A stretch of DNA of 64,000 nt from Streptomyces griseofuscus. GTDB lineage: Bacteria; Actinomycetota; Actinomycetes; Streptomycetales; Streptomycetaceae. Position 1 is the stretch's first letter. Every line of letters begins with the position of its first letter. Below the pieces are notes generated by a model, which was not told the DNA's origin, searched no databases, and was given only the letters and a program-made list of their open reading frames with translations. Below, piece by piece: positions 10,440-19,321 of the stretch. The translations under genes were made by a program, and so were the position numbers. The stretch lies in contig NZ_CP051006.1 of assembly GCF_014673495.1 (NCBI RefSeq), positions 5,332,001 to 5,396,000 on the forward strand, read 5' to 3'.

Positions 10440-10805
10440 GGGGATGATCGGTTTCGACAGCGGATGTCGAAGCAGGGGAAGCGTGTCGAGGAAGCGGCCA
10501 TGATCTCGTAAACCACAGGCCGAAAACAATAATCGCCAACACCAAGCGCGATTCCTTCGCCCTCGCTGCCTAAGTAGCGACTTGCGAAGTGTCAGCCCGG
10601 GGCTGTTCCCGACCCGGATCCTGGCATCAGCTAGGGGACTAAACCTTGATCCCGGTCACGGGGTGAAGAGGGAAATCAAACAGTGACTGAGCCCGTCGGC
10701 GACTTGTTCGCGTGATCGCCGGGGCTGAGAAAAGCACAGCGAACTGCACACGGAGAAGCCCTGATTCCGCACCGTTGGACGCGGGTTCGATTCCCGCCAT
10801 CTCCA
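10440..10805 (+). ncRNA. ssrA: Transfer-messenger RNA (tmRNA)
   Basis: Rescues stalled ribosomes by adding a degradation tag. The 5' end GGGGATG pairs with CATCTCC (10798-10804) to form the acceptor stem, and A10805 is the discriminator. CCA is not encoded. The TTCGA T-loop lies near 10787. The tag frame starts at GCC 10535 and reads ANTKRDSFALAA, with a TAA stop at 10571-10573. The mature RNA is about 366 bases. Confidence 0.97.
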
Positions 10806-10838
10806 CGAACCTCCTCCGGGAGGTAACCCCATGTGGGC

Positions 10839-10872
10839 AAAGGCCCCGTCGCTTCACGCGGCGGGGCCTTTG
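10839..10872 (+). terminator. tmRNA terminator
   Basis: AAAGGCCCCG...CGGGGCCTTT forms a long perfect stem with the small central loop CTTCAC, 34 bases after the mature tmRNA end. It is followed by only a short T stretch. Confidence 0.85.
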
Positions 10873-10927
10873 TCATGCGCCTTTATCGCCGGCACCGCCC
10901 CATGGACGGCTTCTACTGTTGCCTCCC

Positions 10928-11389
10928 ATGAATCAGCGGCGACGCAAGAAGCTCTCCCGACGCCTGTTCACCGCGATCCTGATGGGGGACGCGGCCGGTG
11001 TGAGGGCGGCCCTGCGCTCCGGGGCCGACCCCGCGGGCGCCGACGGCGACGGCACCACCCCCCTCTACACGGCGTCCGTGAACGGCGAGGCCGAGATCGC
11101 CCGGTTCCTGCTGACGGCCGGCGCCCACCCCGACACCGAGAGTGCCGGGCCGGGGGCGGAGGGGACGCCGTTGTGCGCGGCGGCGTGCTGGGGCCATACC
11201 GAGACGGTGCGCGCCCTGCTGGCCCACGGCGCCGACCCGAACCTCCGCGAGGATCACGGCACCGGCCGTACGCCCCTTCAGTGGGCGCTGATCGGCCCGC
11301 ACACCGAGACCGCGGACCGGTTGGCCGCGGCGGGAGCCGTGTGCGTCAGACCGGCCGGGCGAGCCGTGCCGAGGCCAGGTGCACCGTGA
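10928..11389 (+). CDS. Ankyrin-repeat protein
   Basis: A 153-residue cytoplasmic protein with about three to four ankyrin repeats: GDAAGVRAALRSGADP, DGTTPLYTASVNGEAEIARFLL, GTPLCAAACWGHTETVRALL and GRTPLQWALI. It is probably a protein-binding module with no enzymatic motif. TACTGT (10914-10919) lies 8 bases before the ATG and no ribosome binding site is present, so it is probably leaderless. Its 3' end overlaps the converging methyltransferase gene by 44 bases. Confidence 0.8.
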   Translation: MNQRRRKKLSRRLFTAILMGDAAGVRAALRSGADPAGADGDGTTPLYTASVNGEAEIARFLLTAGAHPDTESAGPGAEGTPLCAAACWGHTETVRALLAHGADPNLREDHGTGRTPLQWALIGPHTETADRLAAAGAVCVRPAGRAVPRPGAP

Positions 11390-12170
11390 ACCCGCAGGGC
11401 ACGATGCCGTCCGGCGTGACCAGGTCCGCGACCTCGGCGAGAAAGTCCTGACGGAGCCGGGCGACGGCCTTCTCGGTCATCGGCGCGAGATCGTAGAGCC
11501 CGGACATGGACTCCCACACCTGCTCCAGGGTCCCGCCGATGTCGATGGGCACGGTCTCCCACTCGACATCTCCGAACCCCACCGGCCGCAGCACCTCGTC
11601 GAGCCCTTCCCGGCTGCGCACCCGCCTGTCCCCCAACGCGGGGATGCGCGCGGGGTTTTCCTCGCCCGCGCGCCGCAGCAGCCGCACGAACCGCTCGTAC
11701 GCCTCCCCGCCGACCGCCCCGCCGCCCATCACGCACGCGAGCACCCCACCCGGTACGAGGACCCGGGCCGTCTCGGCCGCGACCTGCTCGATGTCGCCCA
11801 TGAGCATCAGCGCGAGGTGGGAGACACAGGCGTCGAAACTCCCCTCGGCGAAGGGCAGTTCCTGCGCCCGCCCGGTGTGCAGCCGTGCCCCGCTGAGCGC
11901 CGGCCGCCGCCGGGCGAGGGCCAGCGACCGGGGCGAGAGGTCCACCCCGGCCAGCTCCCTGTCGCCGTCCCGGGCGAGCAGTTCGAGCAACAGCCCGTCC
12001 CCGCAACCGAGATCGAGCACCCGCCGATGCCCGGCCACCCGGTCGCGCAGCAGCTCGTAACTGGACCGCCCGTCCGGCCCCCGCCCCCGCCCGAACGCCT
12101 CGGCGGTCACGGCGGGCCGGACGGCGTGGAAGGACCGGAGGAACTCCTCCTGCACAGCGCTGTTCGTCAT
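11346..12170 (-). CDS. Class I SAM-dependent methyltransferase
   Basis: A 274-residue Rossmann-fold methyltransferase. Motif I is VLDLGCGDG (about 50-58), the acidic end of strand 2 is AGVDLSPRSL, and motif post-I lies around ELPFAEGSFDACVSHLALM. Like UbiE/Methyltransf_11 enzymes, it has a C-terminal cap (about 175-260) that should select the small-molecule substrate, which cannot be read here. The gene stands alone between an ankyrin gene and a pseudogene. Confidence 0.8.
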   Translation of the reverse strand: MTNSAVQEEFLRSFHAVRPAVTAEAFGRGRGPDGRSSYELLRDRVAGHRRVLDLGCGDGLLLELLARDGDRELAGVDLSPRSLALARRRPALSGARLHTGRAQELPFAEGSFDACVSHLALMLMGDIEQVAAETARVLVPGGVLACVMGGGAVGGEAYERFVRLLRRAGEENPARIPALGDRRVRSREGLDEVLRPVGFGDVEWETVPIDIGGTLEQVWESMSGLYDLAPMTEKAVARLRQDFLAEVADLVTPDGIVPCGFTVHLASARLARPV

Positions 12171-12260
12171 CTCCCGACCCTACGGCTCCCCGTACCCCCT
12201 CGGCCCCGGTGCGCGAAACCCGATGGCGATCTCGGGAGTTCACCCCCCGACGATGGCCGT

Positions 12261-12600
12261 GTGACCGACCGACCCGTGCGCTGGACCAAGTCGACCGTTC
12301 ACGCCGACATGTGGGTCGACCCGGAGGACGATCCGCGCGAGAGCGTCGGTGGCTCCGTGGCGGGCGGGTCGGCCACGCTGCGGGACCACCTGGCCGGCTG
12401 CTCGGCCTGGTGCGGCATCTCGCCGAGGTGGAGCGGGACCGGCGGGGCTGGATCGGTGACGAGGAGCCGCGACCGATGCCGCGTCGGCGGCGCATCCGGA
12501 CCTCGGGGAGCGGCCGGGCGAGGACGGCATCCCGGTCCGTGAGCGCCGCCCGCTCCGAGGCCGGCGCCCGGCGTGCGAAGGCCCCGTCCCGGGCGGACAA
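12261..12600 (+). pseudogene. Broken DUF664 (DinB-like) gene
   Basis: From GTG 12261 the frame reads TDRPVRWTKSTVHADMWVDPEDDPRESVGG, a typical DUF664 N-terminus. It then runs into an unrelated frame. The next DUF664 block, LLGLVRHLAEVERD, appears about 50 codons in but in a different frame (+2, near 12397-12440). The roughly 30 codons that normally separate these blocks are missing. What follows to 12600 is Arg-rich and unrecognisable. This is an internal deletion plus frameshift, so no functional product is expected. Confidence 0.7.
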
Positions 12601-12651
12601 TGTTTGCGGCGTTTGGCAGGGGTTTTGCTGCGCGAACCGAGGTGTTCGGCC

Positions 12652-14064
12652 ATGAGCGTCATCGACGAGACCGCTCTGGACATTCTGCGGGGGGCTCTGC
12701 GGGGAGGCGTCGTAGGACCGGGGGATCCCGGGTACGACCGGGCCCGCGGCATCTACAACGCCATGATCGACCGGCGCCCCGCCGCGTTCGCGCGGTGCGT
12801 GGACGTGGCGGACGTACGGACCGCGCTCGCCTTCGCACGGGACAACGGCATGGCGACGGCCGTGCGCGGGGGCGGGCACAGCGGACCGGGGCTGTGCCTG
12901 GTGGACGGCGCGCTCACCCTGGATCTGACGCCCATGCGCTGGGTGCACATCGACCCGGAGGCCCGGACCGCCCGGGTCGGCGGCGGGAGCCGGCTCGGCG
13001 ATCTCGATCACGCGGCGCACACCTTCGGGCTGGGGGTGCCCTCGGGGATCATGTCGACCACCGGGGTCGGCGGGCTCACCCTCGGCGGTGGCCACGGACA
13101 TCTCACCCGCCGTTACGGCCTGACCATCGACAGCCTGCTCGCCGCGGACGTGGTGCTCGCCGACGGGAGCTTCGTCACCGCCTCCGCCGACCGGCACCCC
13201 GATCTGTTCTGGGCGCTGCGGGGCGGTGGCGGGAACTTCGGCGTCGTCACGTCCTTCGCCTTCCGGCTGCACCCGGTGGACACCGTCGGGGTCGCGATCA
13301 CCCTCTGGCCCGTCGACCAGGTGCGTGAAGTGCTGCGCTGGTACCGGGAGTTCCTGCCGGGCGCGCCTGAGGAGCTGAGCGGGTTCTTCGCGCTGCTGAC
13401 GGTCCCGCCCGGGCCGCCGTTCCCCGAGCCGCTGCACGGAAGGAAGATGTGCGGGGTGGTGTGGTGCCACACGCCGGCGCACCCCGGGACGGCCCCGGAG
13501 GAGGAGCGGGCGCGGCTGGAGAAGGCCGTCGCCGGCGTGGCCGCCGCCGGGCCGCCCGCCTTCCACTTCACCACGGTCATGCCCTACCCCGCCCTCCAGA
13601 CCATGTTCGACCAGCTGCTGCCCACGGGGCTCCAGTGGTACTGGCGCGGGGACTTCTTCGACGCCATCTCCGACGACGCCATCGCCGTGCACGAGAAGTA
13701 CGGCCAGAACCTCCCCACCGGCCTGTCCACCATGCACCTGTACCCCGTGGACGGAGCGGCCCATCGCCCCGGCCCCGACGAGACGGCCTGGGCCTACCGG
13801 GACGCCCTGTGGTCCGGCGTCATCGCGGGCATCGACCCGGACCCGGCCAACGCCGCCCTGCTCCGCCGCTGGTGCGTCGACTACTGGACCGAGCTGCACC
13901 CGCACTCCATGGGCGGCGGCTACCTCAACTTCCTGGGCGAGGAAGAGTCCACCGACCGGGTACGGGCCACCTACCGCGCCAACTACGACCGACTGGCCGA
14001 GGTCAAACACACCTACGACCCGGCCAACTTCTTCCGGGCCAACCAGAACATCTCGCCGGCCTGA
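12652..14064 (+). CDS. FAD-linked oxidoreductase (BBE family)
   Basis: A 470-residue flavin oxidase with FAD_binding_4 in the N-terminal half and a berberine-bridge C-terminus. H76 in RGGGHSGPG is the expected 8-alpha-histidyl FAD attachment residue. The second attachment Cys of bicovalent members is replaced (GIMSTTGVGGLTLGGGHG), so the flavin is probably singly linked. The C-terminal motif YDPANFFRANQNI is typical. GAGGT lies 8 bases before the ATG; the first 48 codons of the longer frame belong to the pseudogene region. No signal peptide. The substrate is unknown; such enzymes oxidise sugars or secondary metabolites. Confidence 0.85.
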   Translation: MSVIDETALDILRGALRGGVVGPGDPGYDRARGIYNAMIDRRPAAFARCVDVADVRTALAFARDNGMATAVRGGGHSGPGLCLVDGALTLDLTPMRWVHIDPEARTARVGGGSRLGDLDHAAHTFGLGVPSGIMSTTGVGGLTLGGGHGHLTRRYGLTIDSLLAADVVLADGSFVTASADRHPDLFWALRGGGGNFGVVTSFAFRLHPVDTVGVAITLWPVDQVREVLRWYREFLPGAPEELSGFFALLTVPPGPPFPEPLHGRKMCGVVWCHTPAHPGTAPEEERARLEKAVAGVAAAGPPAFHFTTVMPYPALQTMFDQLLPTGLQWYWRGDFFDAISDDAIAVHEKYGQNLPTGLSTMHLYPVDGAAHRPGPDETAWAYRDALWSGVIAGIDPDPANAALLRRWCVDYWTELHPHSMGGGYLNFLGEEESTDRVRATYRANYDRLAEVKHTYDPANFFRANQNISPA

Positions 14065-14169
14065 GCACGACCGGCCCCCGTGCGGGGGGTTCCGGGGAAG
14101 CGGTCGGACGGGCACTGTGGGAGGGAGGTGGCTGTACGACTCCCCGTATGCCTAGGCGGTGACAGGCAC

Positions 14170-14733
14170 ATGGCGCTGCGGTTCGATGCCGGACGGGTTT
14201 GTCTGGATCTGTTGGCGACCGGTCATCCAGGTGAACGGCTCGACTCCGTCCGGGCGTTGTGCGGCTGGATCGAGGAGGCCGGGCTGGTGCCGGCCGGCAC
14301 GGGGCTCGGGCACGCCGACGAGACCTGGGTGGTGCGGTTCAGGGAAGTGCGGGAGGACATAGGGCAGTTGGTACGGCGCGGCGGCGGGACGGTGTCGTAC
14401 GCAAGGGCGCTCGGACGGGTCAACGAGGCGGCGCGGGCGACACCGCCGGTGCCCTGTGCCGTACGGCACGGCGACGGGCCGCTCGTCCGGGAGCTGGTCG
14501 CGCCGCCCGGGCCCGCCGCCCTGCTGGCGCTCCTCGCCCGGGACGCCGTGGAGCTGCTCACCGACCCCGTCGCCCGAGCCGCCCTTCGCGAGTGCGAGGG
14601 GGACAAGTGTCCGCTCCTCTACCTCGACACCTCCCGGGGCCGCCGCCGGCGCTGGTGCTCCAGCGAAGTCTGCGGCAACCGCGAACGGGTGGCCCGCCAC
14701 CGCCGCCGGGCGGCCGCCCTGACCCGTGCGTGA
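14170..14733 (+). CDS. CGNR zinc-finger (ABATE domain) protein
   Basis: A 187-residue probable transcription regulator. The N-terminal ABATE domain (RFDAGRVCLDLLATG) precedes a C-terminal CGNR zinc finger: C-E-G-D-K-C then WCSSEVCGNRERVARHRRR. Proteins of this family are thought to bind DNA in a ligand-responsive way. The neighbouring flavin oxidase on the same strand may be its partner or target. The ribosome binding site is weak; the ATG is supported by the start of homology. Confidence 0.75.
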   Translation: MALRFDAGRVCLDLLATGHPGERLDSVRALCGWIEEAGLVPAGTGLGHADETWVVRFREVREDIGQLVRRGGGTVSYARALGRVNEAARATPPVPCAVRHGDGPLVRELVAPPGPAALLALLARDAVELLTDPVARAALRECEGDKCPLLYLDTSRGRRRRWCSSEVCGNRERVARHRRRAAALTRA

Positions 14734-14872
14734 GCGCTGGGGCCCGCGCGTGAGCCGTCGGCACCCTCACATACAAGATCGCCGTATCCGGGAAAGCGCC
14801 CGGGTCCCGTAGCCTCGCCCGCCTCCCTTCGCGTACGGTTGACGGCTGCCCAGCACGTCAGAAGGGGGCCCG

Positions 14873-17227
14873 GTGGCCGCTCAGGTTCAGCATTCCGCGG
14901 TCGGCTCGGAACACGACGCACAGGACTCCGTGCGCGACCGAGAGATCAGCGTCGAACAGGCACATCTGGACCGGGTGTACCGGCGGCTGGAGGAGAAGAT
15001 CCACGAGGCCGAGTTCCTGATGAACGACGCGGCCCAGCGGGGCCAGGTCGGCACCCCCGGCGCGCTCGCCGAGCGGGACGCGCAGGTCTTCCGCGCCGGG
15101 GTCCACCTGAACCGGCTGAACAACGAGTTCGAGGACTTCCTGTTCGGACGCATCGACCTGCTGCTCGGCAAGGACGGCAAGAAGGGGCCCGACGGGGCCT
15201 ACACGGCGGTCGAGCCGGCCGAGGGCGCCGTGCGCGAGGACGACACCGCCGACATCGCCGAGACCCTGCACATCGGGCGGATCGGCGTCCTCGACGCGGA
15301 CTACGCCCCGCTCGTCATCGACTGGCGCGCCCCCGCCGCCGCGCCCTTCTACCGGGCCACCCCCGTGGAGCCCGGACGGGTGGTGCGCCGGCGGGTCATC
15401 CGGTCCAAGGGGCGCCGGGTGCTCGGCGTCGAGGACGACCTGATGCGGCCCGCGCTCACCGCCTACCTCGACGGCCGGCAACTGCCCGTCATCGGCGACG
15501 GCGCCCTGATGGCCGCTCTCGGCCAGGCCCGCGGCCACACCATGCGGGACATCGTCTCCTCCATCCAGGCCGAGCAGGACCTCGTCATCCGGGCCCCCGC
15601 CGCCTCGATCACGTACGTGGAGGGCGGCCCCGGCACCGGCAAGACCGCCGTCGCCCTGCACCGCGCCGCCTACCTGCTCTACCAGGACCGCAGGCGGTAC
15701 GCGGGCGGCATCCTGATCGTCTCCCCGACCCCGCTGCTCGTCGCCTACACCGAGGGCGTGCTGCCCTCGCTCGGCGAGGAGGGCCAGGTCGCGATCCGGG
15801 CGATCGGCTCGCTGGTCGACGGCGTGACGGCGACGCTGTACGACTCCCCGTCCGTGGCCCGCGCCAAGGGCTCGTACCGGATGCTGAAGGTGCTGCGGAA
15901 GGCCGCCAGGGGAGCCCTGGAGCTGGGCGCCGCCGTCCGGGCGGGCCACGAGGAGTACGACGACGACACGCCGCGTCCCGTCGACCCCGCCCGGCTGCGT
16001 GTCGTCGCCTTCGGCCGCCGGCTCGAACTGGAGGCCGCGGAGCTGGACCGCATCCGCCATGCGGCCCTCGGCGGCACCGCCCCCGTCAACCTGCTGCGCC
16101 CGCGCGCCCGCAAGCTGCTGCTGGACGCCCTGTGGCAGAAGTCCGGCGCCGGGTCCCGGCACACCGACCCGGAGCTGGCCGCCGAGCTGCGCTCCTCCTT
16201 CGACGAGGACATCACCGGCGAGGACGCCTTCATCGGCTTCCTGGACGCCTGGTGGCCGGAGCTGACCCCGGCGCGGGTGCTCGACGCCATGGCCGACGAG
16301 AAGCGGCTCGGCCGCTGGGCGCGCCGGATCCTCAACCCGGGCGAGGTGCGCAAGGTGGCCCGTTCGCTCAAGCGCGACGGCCGCACGGTGCACGACATCG
16401 CCCTGCTGGACGAGCTCCAGGCGATCCTCGGCGCCCCCGCCCGGCCCCGCAAGAAGCGGGAGCTCGACCCGCTGGACCAGCTCACCGGTCTGGAGGAGCT
16501 GATGCCGGTGCGCGAGGAGACCCAGCGGGAGCGGGCCGAGCGGCTGGCGCAGGAGCGCACCGAGTACGCGCACGTCATCGTGGACGAGGCGCAGGACCTC
16601 ACCCCGATGCAGTGGCGGATGGTCGGCCGCCGCGGCCGGCACGCCACCTGGACGGTCGTCGGGGACCCGGCCCAGTCCTCCTGGTCCGACCCGGACGAGG
16701 CGGCCGAGGCCCGGGACGAGGCCCTGGGCAGCCGCCCCAGGCGCCGCTTCCAGCTCACCGTGAACTACCGCAACCCCGCCGAGATCGCCGAGCTGGCCGC
16801 CCGGGTGCTCGCGCTCGCCATGCCCGGCTCCGAGTCGCCCCGCGCCGTACGCTCCACCGGCGTCGCGCCGCGCTTCACCGTCGTACAGGAGTCCCTCCAG
16901 GCCACCGTGCGGGCCGAGGCGGAGCGGCTGCTGGACCTGGTGGACGGCACGGTCGGCGTGGTCGTCGCGATGAACCGGCGCGAGGAGGCGAGACGCTGGC
17001 TCGCCGGGCTCGGCGACCGGGTGGTGGCGCTCGGCAGCCTGGAGGCCAAGGGACTGGAGTACGACGCGACGGTCGTCGTCTCGCCCGCGGAGATCGCCGA
17101 CGAGTCCCCGGCCGGGCTGCGCGTGCTCTACGTGGCGCTCACCCGGGCGACCCAGCAGCTCACGGTGGTGTCGGGGGAGCGGGACGAGCCGGATGCGGCC
17201 GGGGTGCCGGATCTGCTGCGCGACTGA
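14873..17227 (+). CDS. HelD-like RNA polymerase-recycling helicase
   Basis: A 784-residue UvrD/Rep superfamily ATPase. The N-terminal coiled region (about 20-100) fits the RNAP-secondary-channel arm of HelD proteins. Walker A is GGPGTGKT (251-258), Walker B is DEAQD (571-575), and later motifs are LGSLEAKGLEYD and LYVALTRATQQL. HelD proteins dislodge RNA polymerase from DNA, and some Streptomyces relatives (HelR) protect it from rifamycins. GTG 14873 has AGAAGGGGG upstream. A plain DNA-repair helicase is less likely because of the N-terminal arm. Confidence 0.85.
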   Translation: MAAQVQHSAVGSEHDAQDSVRDREISVEQAHLDRVYRRLEEKIHEAEFLMNDAAQRGQVGTPGALAERDAQVFRAGVHLNRLNNEFEDFLFGRIDLLLGKDGKKGPDGAYTAVEPAEGAVREDDTADIAETLHIGRIGVLDADYAPLVIDWRAPAAAPFYRATPVEPGRVVRRRVIRSKGRRVLGVEDDLMRPALTAYLDGRQLPVIGDGALMAALGQARGHTMRDIVSSIQAEQDLVIRAPAASITYVEGGPGTGKTAVALHRAAYLLYQDRRRYAGGILIVSPTPLLVAYTEGVLPSLGEEGQVAIRAIGSLVDGVTATLYDSPSVARAKGSYRMLKVLRKAARGALELGAAVRAGHEEYDDDTPRPVDPARLRVVAFGRRLELEAAELDRIRHAALGGTAPVNLLRPRARKLLLDALWQKSGAGSRHTDPELAAELRSSFDEDITGEDAFIGFLDAWWPELTPARVLDAMADEKRLGRWARRILNPGEVRKVARSLKRDGRTVHDIALLDELQAILGAPARPRKKRELDPLDQLTGLEELMPVREETQRERAERLAQERTEYAHVIVDEAQDLTPMQWRMVGRRGRHATWTVVGDPAQSSWSDPDEAAEARDEALGSRPRRRFQLTVNYRNPAEIAELAARVLALAMPGSESPRAVRSTGVAPRFTVVQESLQATVRAEAERLLDLVDGTVGVVVAMNRREEARRWLAGLGDRVVALGSLEAKGLEYDATVVVSPAEIADESPAGLRVLYVALTRATQQLTVVSGERDEPDAAGVPDLLRD

Positions 17228-17250
17228 GTTTTCGACGAACTCCCCGCGCG

Positions 17251-17278
17251 GGGAACGGCATCCGGCATCCGTTTGTTA
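17251..17278 (+). promoter_or_regulatory. SigR-type promoter motif
   Basis: GGGAAC (17251-17256), 18 bases, GTTA (17275-17278). It differs from the SigR consensus by one -35 base. It sits just after the helicase gene, and transcription would start near 17285, before an ORF-free stretch that ends in a terminator. Confidence 0.45.
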
Positions 17279-17283
17279 GCCTG

Positions 17284-17425
17284 GGTACGGCACCGGCTCG
17301 ATCCAAGCCCCCGGGCCCAACCTTCGTCCCTTCGAGGGACCACTTGCCGCGAGGCGAGCATGGCGGGTCGGTGTCATCAACGTGGGAGGCCCACGTCACG
17401 ACAGAGTGACGTGGGCCTCTTTCTT
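17284..17425 (+). ncRNA. Candidate small RNA
   Basis: About 140 bases with no credible ORF, bounded by a SigR-like promoter and a strong intrinsic terminator. Internal pairing includes GTCCCTTCGAGGGAC (17326-17340), a perfect TTCGA-loop hairpin. An independent RNA fits better than a 5' leader because the terminator ends 170 bases before the malic enzyme gene. Expression is inferred. Confidence 0.45.
17386..17425 (+). terminator. Strong intrinsic terminator
   Basis: GAGGCCCACGTCAC (17386-17399) and GTGACGTGGGCCTC (17406-17419) pair over 14 bases around GACAGA, followed by TTTCTT. Confidence 0.9.
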
Positions 17426-17454
17426 ATGTCTGACGACTCTCGTATGGTGGAAGT

Positions 17455-17469
17455 CGTTTTCCGAAAACG
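17455..17469. promoter_or_regulatory. Palindromic operator candidate
   Basis: CGTTTTC-C-GAAAACG is a perfect 7-1-7 inverted repeat. It lies a few bases downstream of a -10-like TATGGT (17443-17448) and before the malic enzyme gene. Its position fits a repressor site; the regulator is unknown. Confidence 0.4.
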
Positions 17470-17596
17470 CGCACCACTCGGTAGCCACCCATGAACAAAA
17501 CGTCCGCAACCGAGGGCGACTACCACGTACTGATCGGTAGGTGCGACGATCGGACGGCACAACTTAGCGACACGGTGAAAGCAGAGGAAGTCGGCC

Positions 17597-19012
17597 ATGG
17601 CAACGGCGCCCAGCGTCTCCTACTCGATGACCATCCGGCTGGAGGTGCCCGCGAGCGGAACGGCCGTCTCGCAGCTCACCAACGCCGTGGAGTCCTCCGG
17701 AGGCTCGGTGACCGGCCTCGACGTCACCGCGTCCGGGCACGAGAAGCTCCGTATCGACGTGACCATCGCGGCCACCTCCACGGCCCACGCCGAGGAGATC
17801 GTCGAGAAGCTGCGCGGCATCGAGGGCGTCACCCTCGGCAAGGTCTCCGACCGTACGTTCCTGATGCACCTCGGCGGCAAGATCGAGATGCAGTCCAAGC
17901 ACCCCATCCGCAACCGTGACGACCTCTCCATGGTCTACACGCCGGGCGTGGCGCGCGTCTGCATGGCGATCGCCGAGAACCCCGAGGACGCCCGCCGCCT
18001 CACCATCAAGCGCAACTCGGTTGCGGTCGTGACGGACGGCTCCGCGGTGCTCGGTCTCGGCAACATCGGCCCCAAGGCCGCGCTGCCGGTGATGGAGGGC
18101 AAGGCGGCCCTCTTCAAGCGCTTCGCCGGCATCGACGCCTGGCCGCTGTGCCTGGACACCCAGGACACCGACGCGATCGTGGAGATCGTCAAGGCGATCG
18201 CCCCCGGCTTCGCGGGCATCAACCTGGAGGACATCTCCGCGCCCCGCTGCTTCGAGATCGAGGCCCGGCTGCGCGAGGCCCTGGACATCCCGGTCTTCCA
18301 CGACGACCAGCACGGCACCGCCATCGTCGTGCTCGCCGCGCTGACCAACGCGCTGCGCGTCACCGGCAAGGCGATCGAGAACATCCGGATCGTGATGTCC
18401 GGCGCCGGCGCGGCCGGTACGGCCATCCTCAAGCTGCTGCTCGCGGCGGGCGCCAAGAACGCCGTCGTCGCCGACATCCACGGCGTGGTGCACGCGGGCC
18501 GCGAGGACCTGGTGAACGCCCCGGCCGACTCGCCGCTGCGCTGGATCGCCGACAACACCAACCCGGAGGGCCTCACCGGCACCCTGAAGGAGGCCGTGCG
18601 CGGCGCGGACGTCTTCATCGGTGTCTCGGCCCCGAACGTCCTGGACGGCGACGACGTGGCCGCCATGGCGGACGGCGCGATCGTGTTCGCGCTCGCGAAC
18701 CCGGATCCCGAGGTCGACCCGGCGATCGCCCGCCAGACGGCCGCGGTGGTGGCCACCGGCCGCTCGGACTTCCCCAATCAGATCAACAATGTGCTGGTCT
18801 TCCCGGGTGTCTTCCGCGGCCTGTTGGACGCGCAGTCCCGTACCGTCAACACTGAGATGATGCTCGCCGCCGCGAAGGCACTCGCCGATGTGGTCAGCGA
18901 GGACGAGCTGAACCCCAACTACATCATTCCGAGCGTCTTCAACGACAAGGTCGCGGGCGCTGTCGCCGGCGCGGTCCGTGAGGCCGCCAAGGCGGTCGGC
19001 GCAACGGTCTGA
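17597..19012 (+). CDS. NAD(P)-dependent malic enzyme with ACT domain
   Basis: Oxidatively decarboxylates malate to pyruvate. The 471-residue protein has an N-terminal ACT-like regulatory domain (about 9-85, with IRLEVPASGTAVSQL). The malic enzyme N-domain follows (YTPGVARVC; catalytic Lys region SVAVVTDGSAVLGLG), with metal ligands in INLEDISAPRCFEIE and the motif FHDDQHGTA. The Rossmann domain motif is VMSGAGAAGTAI. AGAGGAAG lies 8 bases before the ATG. An ACT domain suggests allosteric control by a small metabolite. Confidence 0.92.
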   Translation: MATAPSVSYSMTIRLEVPASGTAVSQLTNAVESSGGSVTGLDVTASGHEKLRIDVTIAATSTAHAEEIVEKLRGIEGVTLGKVSDRTFLMHLGGKIEMQSKHPIRNRDDLSMVYTPGVARVCMAIAENPEDARRLTIKRNSVAVVTDGSAVLGLGNIGPKAALPVMEGKAALFKRFAGIDAWPLCLDTQDTDAIVEIVKAIAPGFAGINLEDISAPRCFEIEARLREALDIPVFHDDQHGTAIVVLAALTNALRVTGKAIENIRIVMSGAGAAGTAILKLLLAAGAKNAVVADIHGVVHAGREDLVNAPADSPLRWIADNTNPEGLTGTLKEAVRGADVFIGVSAPNVLDGDDVAAMADGAIVFALANPDPEVDPAIARQTAAVVATGRSDFPNQINNVLVFPGVFRGLLDAQSRTVNTEMMLAAAKALADVVSEDELNPNYIIPSVFNDKVAGAVAGAVREAAKAVGATV

Positions 19013-19321
19013 CCAGGGCGGATCGCCCGATCACGGCGTGTCGCACGGTGCTGGGGGCTGTGAGGATCACCACGGTGGCCCCCCGCACCGGCGCGTCGTG
19101 GAACCACCTGACGCCGGGTGCCCTCTAGGGTGACGCCGATCAGGCGCTTTTCGTGTGACTCCCCAGGGTGTTCTCACGACTCCTACGGGTGCCGGATTGG
19201 CTTTCCCGCCGCAGGTAGGGGCAGGATGCGTCCCTGGGCGCGAGCGCATCGGCATCGCAGTGCCACGGGCATAACCGCCGCGTGGCGCACCCCAACGGCA
19301 AGAAAACACGGGAGTAACAAC
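19013..19321. other. Leader region of the HU gene
   Basis: A 309-base spacer with no credible ORF. A possible promoter is TTGGCT (about 19197) with CAGGAT after 19 bases, about 100 bases before the HU start. A TAGGGT hexamer near 19126 is another candidate -10 box. I see no strong hairpin. Confidence 0.3.

Noticed and set aside
12209..12655. Open frames between the methyltransferase and flavin oxidase as intact genes
   Set aside because: The conserved DUF664 blocks fall in two different frames, so no single frame encodes a whole protein.
11278..14115. 945-codon minus-strand frame spanning the methyltransferase and flavin oxidase genes
   Set aside because: A shadow of the real genes in other frames, crossing two genes and a pseudogene without any recognisable domain.
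17491..17919. ORF starting MNKTSATEGDY upstream of and overlapping malic enzyme
   Set aside because: After the first ~30 codons it becomes Arg-rich shadow sequence over the malic enzyme gene, and it lacks a ribosome binding site.
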